Shown here one piece after another: positions 16,317 to 24,536 of a DNA stretch of 64,000 nt. The DNA comes from Pontibacillus chungwhensis BH030062 (lineage in GTDB: Bacteria; Bacillota; Bacilli; Bacillales; BH030062): NCBI RefSeq assembly GCF_000770675.1, contig NZ_AVBG01000007.1, positions 62,001-126,000 of the forward strand, written 5' to 3'. Under the pieces are notes generated by a model. The model had not been told where the DNA came from, ran no database searches, and saw nothing but the letters and a program-made list of their open reading frames with translations. How positions within the stretch are numbered: the first letter of the stretch is position 1; each line of letters begins with the position of its first letter. The position numbers were made by a program, and so were the translations under genes.

Positions 16317-16338
16317 TTTACGTAAGCGTTTTCGTAAA
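16317..16338. promoter_or_regulatory. LacI-type operator before the regulator gene
   Basis: TTTACGTAAGCG-TTTTCGTAAA is an imperfect palindrome with the same TTACG/CGTAA halves as the malL operator, 14 nt before the regulator's start. Confidence 0.55.
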
Positions 16339-16399
16339 TCTATCTCTACTATACCTTCACCCTAAATCCTCGTCAACCTCTTTAACGCCCTACAGTACG

Positions 16400-16453
16400 A
16401 AAGCGTGTCTGACACCCTGCGGTAATTTACAGCATTAAAGGGTGCCTGACACC
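16400..16453 (+). repeat. 37-nt-period GTGTCTGACAC repeat, two units
   Basis: GTGTCTGACAC at 16405 and GTGCCTGACAC at 16442, exactly 37 nt apart, with TACAGCATTAAAG between them. Same family as 18.83-18.91 and 23.10-23.19 kb. Confidence 0.75.
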
Positions 16454-16473
16454 ATTCACTTCTTTAACGCATT

Positions 16474-16504
16474 AAAAAGGCCTCTCCTATGAGGAGAGGC
16501 CTTT
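16474..16504 (-). terminator. Terminator of the S-layer nucleotidase gene
   Basis: AAAGGCCTCTCC and its complement around a 5-nt loop. On the minus strand it ends in TTTTT, 30 nt past the stop. Confidence 0.85.
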
Positions 16505-16534
16505 GGCAACAAATACATTTTGCCGCTATGCGAT

Positions 16535-18670
16535 TTACTGGCCGGATGTATCGGTGATGCGGCCTTCTGTTTCTGGTGAGATGGTGTCACCTAGGGACTG
16601 CAGGTAGTCTACGAAGATTTCGTAGTCCATAAATCCAGGCTCACTTACTCGGTTTTCTTCATACGCTTTTTCAAATGTTGTGTAGCCATCGCCACCTTGG
16701 ATGGTGAACAGGTTACTTGCCACTTTATAATCTGTGTCGGCTTCAAGCGGAGCATAACCGTCTTCTGTTTTAACTTGAACGTCAACAATACGCTCTCCAG
16801 CAGGCTTGCTGCTGTCGTACTCGAACTTCATGCCTGCAACAGAAAGGAATGCCCCAGATTTCTCAGGAGCCATAGCCACGCTATGCTCAAGAGCCTCTTC
16901 CATTTCAGCACCTGTCAAAGTCATGATTCCAAGTGCGTTACCAAACGGCATAACCGTCAGTACTTCACCTAGCGTGATTGGACCTTCGTCGATAGAAGCA
17001 CGGATCCCGCCGCCGTTCGTTACAGCGATTTGTGTTTCCGGGTTAACGCTTTGTGCTTTTGCAAGCATACCGTCAGCGATTAAGTTACCAAGATTCGTTT
17101 CTTCTGTACGGACACTTGCGCGCTCACCGTTTAACACAACGTCTGTAGATACGCCAATCTCTTCTTCCTTAATTTCATTCACTTTCTTAGTGTAAGGCTT
17201 AAGTTTGTTTGCGAACCATGCATCTTCTTGCAGGCCTTCAAGTTCAATCAGTTCACCAGCAAAGTTCTTCACAACGCCATTTTCGTCAAATTCAACTTCA
17301 AGCGTTCCGAGGTTGTCGCTGTATTCTCCTGTTTGAACAAGAACAGTTGGCTCGTCGCCGTCTACCATCATTGGCTTAAGCTCTGTATGGGAGTGACCGC
17401 CAACGATGATGTCGATGCCATCAACCGCTTCAGCAAGGGCTACGTCGTTATCGTAGTCAATGTTATCGTTGTAGCCAAGGTGAGTAAGAGCTACAACTTT
17501 GTTTACGCCTTGTTCTTCAAAGGACTGCACCATTTTCTCAGCTTCCGCAATATAATCTTCGAAGGCTATGTCGACTGGACTTGAGATATCTGGCGTTTCC
17601 ACTGTTGTTAAACCGAAGATACCCACCTTTTCTCCGTCAACTTCAGTTACGATCCCGCCATAGATTTCACCGTCTTCAGGATTAGATGAGACTTCATCTC
17701 CATTATTGACATCGTCAAACAGAGCATCTTTAGAGAAATCTACGTTCGCTGCCACAAATGGAAATTCTGCATTTTTCACAAAATCAGCAAGAGCTTGGTG
17801 ACCGTTCTCGCTCTTACCGAGGTCGAATTCATGGTTACCAAATGTCATCGCATCATAGTCTAGCAAGTTCATGAACTCAAGGTCAGCCTGTCCAAGGAAC
17901 TCTTGGAAGTAAAGCGTTCCTGAGAAAACGTCACCTGCGTCAAGAAGTAGAGCTTCAGGGTTGTCTTCACGGTACATATCAATGGCTGTTTTCTTCTTGG
18001 CGATGTTTTCGATGTGACCGTGGGTGTCATTCGTGTGCATAAGAGGCAGTTCGAACTTGCCGTCCTGCTCGCCCATCACTTCAAATGCTCTTTTAAGGAA
18101 AATAGCGTAGTCTCCGCGCTTAGCCATTTGATCCGTACCGAAAGCATCTTCTGAAACCCCTTCTGTCACGCCGTTTGCCAATAGAGCTTCAACTGCATCT
18201 TTATAGCGATCATTTACGTCATTAAAAGGAAGCTGATGAACGCCTTTTAAGCCAAACCCTTCCTCAATCCAAATGGCAAGTTCGCCACGGGTGATTTCAT
18301 CGTGCGCACCGAAGATTGTTTCAGATTTACCGTTTGTGATGCCTGCTGCTTTAAGGGCACTAACTGCTGCCTCAGCACGATCTGGTACATCTGTAAAACC
18401 GGATGGTTCAACGTCTTCTGTATCAAGCTTCAAAACATTTGCAAGTAAAACCGCTGCATCGACACGTTTGATGGCCATATGCGTACCGAACTCAGTCTCA
18501 GAATACCCGTTCGTCGCCTCCATCTCGAGCAAGAAGTTCACAGCATCCGTATAACGCTCCGATACATCATTGAAATCTTTAGCATCTGCAGAAGCTGGAG
18601 CCGCCATCGCTGCCGCTACAGCTGTAGTCGCAGCTAAAGACGCGACCATTGTTTTGTGAGTTTTCCCCAT
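16535..18670 (-). CDS. S-layer-anchored bifunctional metallophosphatase / 5'-nucleotidase
   Basis: 711 residues. A signal peptide (about 1-29, cut near ASADA) leads to three SLH repeats (about 30-200) that would bind cell-wall polymers. The metallophosphatase domain carries HTNDTHGHIE, DAGDVFSG, GNHEFD and GGHSHTE, which supply the two-metal site. The C-terminal 5'-nucleotidase domain has NLIADGML and TNGGGIRAS. The enzyme would dephosphorylate extracellular nucleotides for nucleoside and phosphate scavenging. GAGGTAGAG precedes the ATG. It stands alone between two patches of the 37-nt repeat. The N-terminal position of the SLH block is one of several known arrangements. Confidence 0.9.
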   Translation of the reverse strand: MGKTHKTMVASLAATTAVAAAMAAPASADAKDFNDVSERYTDAVNFLLEMEATNGYSETEFGTHMAIKRVDAAVLLANVLKLDTEDVEPSGFTDVPDRAEAAVSALKAAGITNGKSETIFGAHDEITRGELAIWIEEGFGLKGVHQLPFNDVNDRYKDAVEALLANGVTEGVSEDAFGTDQMAKRGDYAIFLKRAFEVMGEQDGKFELPLMHTNDTHGHIENIAKKKTAIDMYREDNPEALLLDAGDVFSGTLYFQEFLGQADLEFMNLLDYDAMTFGNHEFDLGKSENGHQALADFVKNAEFPFVAANVDFSKDALFDDVNNGDEVSSNPEDGEIYGGIVTEVDGEKVGIFGLTTVETPDISSPVDIAFEDYIAEAEKMVQSFEEQGVNKVVALTHLGYNDNIDYDNDVALAEAVDGIDIIVGGHSHTELKPMMVDGDEPTVLVQTGEYSDNLGTLEVEFDENGVVKNFAGELIELEGLQEDAWFANKLKPYTKKVNEIKEEEIGVSTDVVLNGERASVRTEETNLGNLIADGMLAKAQSVNPETQIAVTNGGGIRASIDEGPITLGEVLTVMPFGNALGIMTLTGAEMEEALEHSVAMAPEKSGAFLSVAGMKFEYDSSKPAGERIVDVQVKTEDGYAPLEADTDYKVASNLFTIQGGDGYTTFEKAYEENRVSEPGFMDYEIFVDYLQSLGDTISPETEGRITDTSGQ

Positions 18671-18825
18671 GTAACTCTACCTCTCTCATGTTATGTATTT
18701 AGCCTTTCAAATCATCATTTCCTTAAATTGAAAAGACCATCCAAAACTAGTATATCAAACCGCTTTCACTAGAATCTATGAAATTTACAGAATTATAACA
18801 AATTTTACGGAATCGTGATACTTTT

Positions 18826-18915
18826 TGTCTGACACCCTGCACCTCTCTACAGCACCAAAGCGTGTCTGACACCCTTTAGTTCTGCACAGCACTGATAGGT
18901 GTCTGGCACGCTTTA
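18826..18915 (+). repeat. 37-nt-period GTGTCTGACAC repeat, three units
   Basis: TGTCTGACAC/TGTCTGGCAC begins at 18826, 18863 and 18900, exactly 37 nt apart, with CTACAGCACCAAAG or GCACAGCACTGATAG between units. Confidence 0.8.
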
Positions 18916-18998
18916 GTTTGATGAAGGATTTTAGGCTGTATGATTGGAGTATAAGTGCAGTGGCTCGACTCATACTAATGCTAAAGGAGTTGATCCTA

Positions 18999-19127
18999 AT
19001 GGATTTTGATTACGCTAATTTGCCCAAGGAAAAGCTACAGGAACTGAAGAAACTTGAAGAAGAACTGGATGTCGTTCTTATCGCTTTTGATTCCAAATAC
19101 TTAGACCAGCCTGAAATCAACGAGTAA
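18999..19127 (+). CDS. Small acidic protein, function unknown
   Basis: 42 residues from the ATG at 18999, set by AAAGGAG 9 nt upstream; the longer frame from 18918 runs into the repeat and was rejected. The protein is helical and acidic (LPKEKLQELKKLEEELDVVLIAFDS). It resembles small conserved Bacillus proteins with an N-L-x-K-E-K-L start, but I cannot name it. Repeat units stand on both sides, and the downstream one forms its terminator. Confidence 0.65.
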   Translation: MDFDYANLPKEKLQELKKLEEELDVVLIAFDSKYLDQPEINE

Positions 19128-19136
19128 TATACAAAA

Positions 19137-19196
19137 CGTGCCAGACACCCACCTTTGCTTTAACGTAGCAAAGGGTGTCTGGCACGCTTTTGTTCT
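19137..19196 (+). terminator. Terminator hairpin made from repeat arms
   Basis: CGTGCCAGACACCC (19137-19150) pairs perfectly with GGGTGTCTGGCACG (19173-19186), with a further TTTGCT/AGCAAA stem inside, followed by CTTTTGTTCTTT. Confidence 0.75.
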
Positions 19197-19215
19197 TTAC
19201 TGCAGTACAGTGTTT

Positions 19216-21192
19216 TTATTCGATCCAGTTAATAAGGCTGGCGTCGAATTCGGATAGGAAGCGGGATGGTGTTGTTTCGACTTCCACTTTTTCACCGTCT
19301 TCGTTCTTTTCTTGTTTTTTGGCTGGGTAACTAAGATATAAATGGTCTTTTGCCCGGGTAAAGGCTACATAACATATGCGGCGCTCTTCCTCGATTGCGA
19401 ATGGACTTGCTGCATAAGGGGAAGGAAATCCTTCTTCCTTCATACCGACAACAAACACAACCGGAAATTCAAGTCCTTTTGACGCGTGCACGGTTAATAG
19501 CTGTACGCGGTCAAAGTCCTCATCTTCCGTTAACGTCGCATCAACATCAGTACGTTTCACCCGTTCAATAAAGTCATCTAACGTAAGCGCCTCTTCGCTT
19601 GCTTCAAACTCTCCAGCCAGTTCAACTAACTTATCAAGATGGATCCGCTTCTCACGTCGCTGCCCTTCTTCAAGCCCTTCAAGCATCTCATCATAACCAC
19701 TCAGTTGAAGACAAGCTTTCAGCCACTTGGCAACGCCCACTTTAGAAACCCCGTCCTGGAGTCTCGCAGCAAGCTTACCAAAATCACGAGCCCGCTCTAA
19801 TGATTTTCCTTTCACACCAGGCAAATCACCCTCTACAAGGAGTGAAATAAAATCAACATCCTCTGTCTTAGCCTCGACGATTCGATCTACAGATGCCTTC
19901 CCAATGCCTCGTTTTGGAGTATTGATGATCCTTCTTAACGAATACGTATCGTGAGGGTCGGTGACAAATAAGGCGTAGGCAAGAAGATCTTTCACCTCTT
20001 CTCGTTCGAAGAAGCTTCCTTCCTTCACAACGGTAAATGGAATCTCCTCTTCAGGAAGAACCACTTCAAAGAGACTTCCGTCAGAATGGCTGCGATAGAA
20101 AATGGCAATGTCCTGATAGCTGTATCCCTCTTCATTTACAAGGCGTTTAATCTCACCTGACACCCATTTCGCTTCATCTTGAACGGTTTCACCACGGTAC
20201 CCCGTGAGCCGCTCCCCTTCTTCCTGGCCAGTGAACAGGGTCTTGTCCTTCTGATCCTGGTTATGAGCAATCAGCTGATTGGCCGCTTCTAAAATGACAG
20301 GCGTCGAGCGATAATTCTCTTCAAGCCTTACCGTAAAGGCATCAGGGTAATGCTTATCGAAGTCTAAAATGTTCCGCATGTCACTTCCGCGGAACGCATA
20401 GATCGACTGAAAATCATCCCCAACGATTGCTAAATTGCGCGTATGTCCGGAGAGCAACTGAGCTAACACATACTGGGCACGGTTCGTATCCTGAAACTCG
20501 TCGATCATAAAGTACTGAAAACGCTCTTGCAGTTCAGTTAATAAATCCTTACTCTCCGTTAAGAACCAGACGCTTTTTAACAAAATATCATCAAGATCCA
20601 TCTGGCCATATTCATCTAAGATGTATTGATACGTATGATAGACTTTTCGGAACAAATCAAAGCGTCCTCTTGTACCGATCTCATCCCGAATCATACGCTT
20701 CACACGACTGCTGTCGATATACTCATCCAGCGTCTCCCCATCGTATAAATACGAAGGCAAAACAAGTTCGCTTTTAAACAAAGAAATAAGAGAAAGAAGC
20801 TTAGCCGGGCGCGCAAAGTCTTCGTCCTCTTCGTCCACGTGCATCCCTTCGACGATCTTCTTTAAAACCTGGCGTGATCCAGCAGGGTGAAGGGTCACAA
20901 GCGTAGGGTCTGCTTCCCCTGTAATATGGAGCCCAAGACGGTGGAATGTGGATATCCACGCCTGACCTGCCGCTTCTTCTCCTACACGCTTTGCCACTTG
21001 TTGCTGCAGTCCGCGCACAGCTTTATTCGTAAACGTTAACATCATAATCGAACGGGGATCTACTCCTGTGTCGATTAGACGCTTCGTTCGATGAGATAAA
21101 ACGGTCGTCTTTCCACTACCTGCTCCTGCAATAATGAGCATCGGTCCCTGCAAATGCCCCGCTGCTTCTTCCTGTTTGTCGTTTAATCTCAT
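19216..21192 (-). CDS. UvrD/Rep-family superfamily 1 DNA helicase
   Basis: 658 residues with the SF1A motifs in order: Q-motif LNDKQEEAA, Walker A AGAGSGKTT, LTFTNKAV, Walker B IDEFQDTN, GDDFQSIYAFRGS, EENYRST, VHASKGLEFPVVFV and the closing VAFTRAKDHLYLS. It is a 3'-5' DNA helicase of the PcrA/UvrD type but about 70-80 residues shorter than PcrA and distinct from it. The closest match I recall is B. subtilis YjcD, presumably a repair accessory helicase. AAGGAGA precedes the ATG. It stands alone. Confidence 0.88.
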   Translation of the reverse strand: MRLNDKQEEAAGHLQGPMLIIAGAGSGKTTVLSHRTKRLIDTGVDPRSIMMLTFTNKAVRGLQQQVAKRVGEEAAGQAWISTFHRLGLHITGEADPTLVTLHPAGSRQVLKKIVEGMHVDEEDEDFARPAKLLSLISLFKSELVLPSYLYDGETLDEYIDSSRVKRMIRDEIGTRGRFDLFRKVYHTYQYILDEYGQMDLDDILLKSVWFLTESKDLLTELQERFQYFMIDEFQDTNRAQYVLAQLLSGHTRNLAIVGDDFQSIYAFRGSDMRNILDFDKHYPDAFTVRLEENYRSTPVILEAANQLIAHNQDQKDKTLFTGQEEGERLTGYRGETVQDEAKWVSGEIKRLVNEEGYSYQDIAIFYRSHSDGSLFEVVLPEEEIPFTVVKEGSFFEREEVKDLLAYALFVTDPHDTYSLRRIINTPKRGIGKASVDRIVEAKTEDVDFISLLVEGDLPGVKGKSLERARDFGKLAARLQDGVSKVGVAKWLKACLQLSGYDEMLEGLEEGQRREKRIHLDKLVELAGEFEASEEALTLDDFIERVKRTDVDATLTEDEDFDRVQLLTVHASKGLEFPVVFVVGMKEEGFPSPYAASPFAIEEERRICYVAFTRAKDHLYLSYPAKKQEKNEDGEKVEVETTPSRFLSEFDASLINWIE

Positions 21193-21382
21193 ATCCGTTC
21201 TCCTTTTACTAGGGTATTGCTTCTATTGTAAAGGTAGGAAGAGAAGGTGTCTACTTGCCTGAGGCACGATGGACCTTTTATCTTTTATTTTCTCCAAAAT
21301 TCTAGGTCAATAGTTGCGTATTCCATCGTTTCGTTCGAAAAATCCCTAACAAAATGTCGCTCCTTTTTACGCTTAGAAAAAA

Positions 21383-21937
21383 TTAAGACAAAACATGTTT
21401 CCTTAGATGATCTGCCAAGTTTTTTCGATACTGCTCAATGTCTGGATGCTTCTTCACATCAAAACAAGAGAAGGTGTCCACCCTCGTCATCCCCGCATAC
21501 TTATGACTTAAATGGAGATGAAACAAGATATCATCCACACCTTTCCCTTCAAAGAATTGATCCTTGTCGTGGAATGCTCGTTCAGGGGCGTTCCATGTTG
21601 TTGAGAACATGTAGCGCTTCCCACCTAATAAACCTCCTCCAATTCCATACTCTTTTGTGCCCCCACTAAAGTACACTCCGTGCTCATGTGTAACATCAAT
21701 GTACTTTTTAAAAAGCGCAGGCACGCTGTAATTGTAAATGGGCGTTTGATAAATGATGAGATCCGCCCAGAATACTTTATTCTGCTCTTCCTCTTTATCG
21801 AAACCCTCTTTAAGGACGCTTGTTTCCACTTGAAAGTCAGACTGGAAGAGGTGGATTAACTCTTCAAACATCGTATCATTCAACCGTCCCTTTGAATGCT
21901 CATAGTACTCATGCCCGTTAATAATGAGAACGTTCAT
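21383..21937 (-). CDS. Flavodoxin-fold NAD(P)H oxidoreductase (MdaB/KefF-like)
   Basis: 184 residues. The start VLIINGHEYYEHSKGRLND is the FMN phosphate-binding loop of the flavodoxin-like quinone reductase family. The segment QTPIYNYSVPALFKKYIDVTHEHGVYF, with GG-LL-GK-YM-STTWNAP, is typical of MdaB-like enzymes. It would reduce quinones or similar acceptors in the cytoplasm. AGGAGGGAG precedes the ATG. It starts 21 nt after the M42 peptidase gene, so they are probably co-transcribed, though no functional link is evident. Confidence 0.8.
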   Translation of the reverse strand: MNVLIINGHEYYEHSKGRLNDTMFEELIHLFQSDFQVETSVLKEGFDKEEEQNKVFWADLIIYQTPIYNYSVPALFKKYIDVTHEHGVYFSGGTKEYGIGGGLLGGKRYMFSTTWNAPERAFHDKDQFFEGKGVDDILFHLHLSHKYAGMTRVDTFSCFDVKKHPDIEQYRKNLADHLRKHVLS

Positions 21938-21958
21938 CTTCTCCCTCCTCTCATGTTT

Positions 21959-23020
21959 TTAAAACGCAAACGCCGACTCTTCATCATTCTCTTTCACAAA
22001 AGCAACTAACAGCTGCTCTACAGCCTTCAAATCTTCCATATCTATCACTTCTACCGGCGCATGAGAGTAGCGAGAGGGGATAGATAGGACACCAGTCGGT
22101 ACTCCTTTATTCGCAAGCGCAACTGCCCCTCCATCTGTCCCAATACCTGTGAACAGCTCAGGTTGATAAGGAATGCTCTCTTTCTCAGCAAGCTCTATAA
22201 AATGATCTTTTACAGTTGGGTGAGCAATTAAGCTCATGTCCAGAATTTTAATGCCTGCTCCACCTCCAAGTTGAAGTGTGTCATCGAGCAATGCCTCTGG
22301 AGTATCACTTGTTACTGTGGCATCAAGGGCAATCGCTACGTCACAATCAATGGGTGCTAAACCGACTTGAGCTCCCCGAAGTCCAACCTCTTCCTGAACA
22401 GTAAAGAGGGCAACAACTTCTCCAGCAAAATCACGATCCCGAAGCGACTCAACCAGTTTCATTAACACCGCACAACCAGCCCGGTCATCAAGCGACTTTC
22501 CAACAAACCGACCCGTCTCTTCGTCCCCTAAATACTCTAGCTCAGACGCCCACGTCACCGTACTCCCCACATCAATTCCAAGCTTTGCGACCTCTTCTTT
22601 CGAACGAGCCCCAACATCAATATACAGTTCATGATGCTTCCGGACGCGTCCTGCATCATCAAACTTTTGGTAATGCGCAGGGATGGTCCCAATCACTCCA
22701 CGCTTTAACCCATAACGACCTTTGACTCGTACTTTCTGAGCTAGTAAAATCCGGTCATCATGCCCGCCAAGCTTCTCAAACCTTAGAAGACCATTCGGTT
22801 CGATCTTCTTCACAATAAACCCAACCTCGTCCATATGAGCCGTCACTAAAACGGTAGGACCTGGCTTATTTCCCTTCATGCGAGCCGTCACGTTACCAAT
22901 ACCGTCCACATTCACCTCATCAAGCACAGACCTCATCTTCTCTTGTATATAGTACGAAACCTCCTGCTCATACCCACTAGGACCATGCAGTTCCGTTAAC
23001 GTCTTCAACAACTTCTCCAT
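21959..23020 (-). CDS. M42-family metallo-aminopeptidase
   Basis: 353 residues with the M42 marks: LHGPSGYEQEV at the start, the metal ligand motif VTAHMDEVGFIV, KSLDDRAGCAVL (bridging Asp), the catalytic Glu pair VQEEVGLRGAQ, ALDATVT, and the final ligand in SIPSRYSHAPVE. These enzymes are dodecameric, two-metal cytoplasmic aminopeptidases of the TET/glutamyl-aminopeptidase group that trim short peptides. GGGGTGAGAG precedes the ATG. The flavin oxidoreductase gene follows by 21 nt. Confidence 0.88.
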   Translation of the reverse strand: MEKLLKTLTELHGPSGYEQEVSYYIQEKMRSVLDEVNVDGIGNVTARMKGNKPGPTVLVTAHMDEVGFIVKKIEPNGLLRFEKLGGHDDRILLAQKVRVKGRYGLKRGVIGTIPAHYQKFDDAGRVRKHHELYIDVGARSKEEVAKLGIDVGSTVTWASELEYLGDEETGRFVGKSLDDRAGCAVLMKLVESLRDRDFAGEVVALFTVQEEVGLRGAQVGLAPIDCDVAIALDATVTSDTPEALLDDTLQLGGGAGIKILDMSLIAHPTVKDHFIELAEKESIPYQPELFTGIGTDGGAVALANKGVPTGVLSIPSRYSHAPVEVIDMEDLKAVEQLLVAFVKENDEESAFAF

Positions 23021-23099
23021 ACTCTCACCCCTTCACAAAATGAATTCGAAAAAAGTATAAACTTTCTGACTACTCACCGCAACACAAACGCCCCATCCC

Positions 23100-23190
23100 T
23101 GCACAGCGCTAAAGCGTGTCTGACACCCTGCTTCTCTCTACAGCACTAAAGCGTGTCTGGCACCCTGCTTCTCTGCACAGCATTAAAGGA
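23100..23190 (+). repeat. 37-nt-period GTGTCTGACAC repeat, two units and a decayed third
   Basis: TGTCTGACAC at 23117 and TGTCTGGCAC at 23154, 37 nt apart. The linker CCCTGCTTCTCT-CTACAGCACTAAAGCG repeats after each, and a third unit decays at about 23191. Confidence 0.8.
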
Positions 23191-23212
23191 ATGTTTCTCC
23201 TTAAAGTAAGAA

Positions 23213-23240
23213 ACTCGTTATGACGAGTGTCATAACGAGT
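23213..23240 (-). terminator. Hairpin downstream of the 23.5-kb membrane gene
   Basis: ACTCGTTATGAC/GTCATAACGAGT with a 4-nt loop and a short TTT on the minus strand. It is a weak terminator. Confidence 0.5.
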
Positions 23241-23249
23241 ACGGGATTC

Positions 23250-23786
23250 TTACATATTGGCACTGTTGTTGTTGTCATTTGTCTTTCCGAACAGGATGAA
23301 GATGAGAACGAGAGACACGACGTACATATATACATTCCAGTCGTCATCCGCGAATTCAAATGCATCCACAAACAATTCAAACGCAAACGCCAGAGCTAGT
23401 ATAATCACACTGTATGCTAAGCCGATCCATCTTGCAAAATATAAAACTAGCAGTACACCAATAATGAGAGCCGTAGAGGCATTCCACGGTTCTTCAATTT
23501 TGATTAGTGTCCCACCAAGTGCCTGGTCTGTATAATAAGTACCAATGATCATCACAATCGGTAACAGTCTAACCGCATAGTAACCAGCAGATTTACCTGC
23601 CTCACTCCCCGATGCTTTACGCCCAGCCCATGCAAAGAAAATTGCAGCAAGCGGGTATCCAATACACTCATAGATTGAAAGTTTAATCGTTCCATCAAGC
23701 GCCGCGGATACAAACAATATACCAATTACGCCCATAAATACGTTTACAAATTTGGTAAACCAATCTCCCTCATTTGTTAATGCCAT
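23250..23786 (-). CDS. Multi-span membrane protein, function unknown
   Basis: 178 residues from the ATG at 23786, placed 8 nt after GAGGAGG; the longer frame to 23834 begins before that site. Five or six hydrophobic segments are visible with few charged residues between them and a short asparagine-rich tail (NDNNNSANM). I do not recognise a family. It stands alone, followed by a hairpin. From 23787 to 24240 I see no gene, only two small perfect hairpins, GATCTTGT/ACAAGATC near 23.98-24.00 kb and CGATTCTA/TAGAATCG at 24128-24147. Confidence 0.65.
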   Translation of the reverse strand: MALTNEGDWFTKFVNVFMGVIGILFVSAALDGTIKLSIYECIGYPLAAIFFAWAGRKASGSEAGKSAGYYAVRLLPIVMIIGTYYTDQALGGTLIKIEEPWNASTALIIGVLLVLYFARWIGLAYSVIILALAFAFELFVDAFEFADDDWNVYMYVVSLVLIFILFGKTNDNNNSANM

Positions 23787-24240
23787 AAGCATGCTCCTCC
23801 TCAATATATAACCAGCCATTCCTTTGAAATCCATCAGACTCCCTACAAGAGAGCCTCATCTTTTCATTAGAGAGCCAGTCTACCGATACAACCTTATCTT
23901 TTTTTGTCTGATTGTAAATGTGTATAACCATCTCTACAGAACGATTCTATTAAACAAGGTACATACAAATTATAAAGAGGAAGATCTTGTATGACAAGAT
24001 CCATTTTCCACCGCTAAATAGTCAGACAACAGGAAAAGCCTTTTCACACTAGCATTAATATCAACCGACCTAAAACACATGAATACTAGGAGACAAAAAA
24101 TAGACAACACTTCTTAACAAAAAACTCCGATTCTAATGATAGAATCGAAGCTTCCTGAGTGAATGGTAGTTTTAATACCTAGTGTTAGAACGAAGAGCAC
24201 TTTCTTAAGCGTTCAAATTTTGGTGGCGAGATACCCGGGG

Positions 24241-24534
24241 AAAGTGGCTGGATCACTAACCAGAGTGATGGGACACCGCACCATAGTGGCCGGACCCCTA
24301 AACAGAGTGACGGGACAACGCGCTAAAGTGGCTGGACCACTTAACAAAGTGACGGGACAACGCGCTAAAGTGGCTGGACCACTAGCCAGAGTGGCGGGAC
24401 GCCGTACTAAAGCGGACGGACCACTAGCCAGAGTGGCGAGACACCGAACTAAAGCGGCCGGACCACTAAACAGAGTGACGAGACACCGCGCTAAAGCGAC
24501 CAGACCACACCCCAGAGCGTCTAGACGCCCAACT
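24241..24534 (+). repeat. Seven tandem 42-bp units, open in one frame
   Basis: Seven head-to-tail units begin at 24241, 24283, 24325, 24367, 24409, 24451 and 24493, each 42 bp. They are of the form AAAGTGGCTGGACCACTAAC then AGAGTGACGGGACACCGCGCT, so each unit is itself two diverged 21-bp halves. The plus frame from an ATG at 24163 stays open through all units to a TAA at 24538-24540, giving a basic 14-residue repeat (like KVAGPLNRVTGQRA). No ribosome site is visible before that ATG. The array ends 2 nt before the stop of the S9 peptidase on the other strand. Coding status is open. Confidence 0.85.
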
Positions 24535-24536
24535 TA

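Noticed and set aside
16400-23190. Possible CRISPR array from regularly spaced repeats
   Set aside because: The spacing is an exact 37 nt, but the sequence between palindromes is conserved, not variable, units occur in twos and threes at separate sites, and no cas gene is present.
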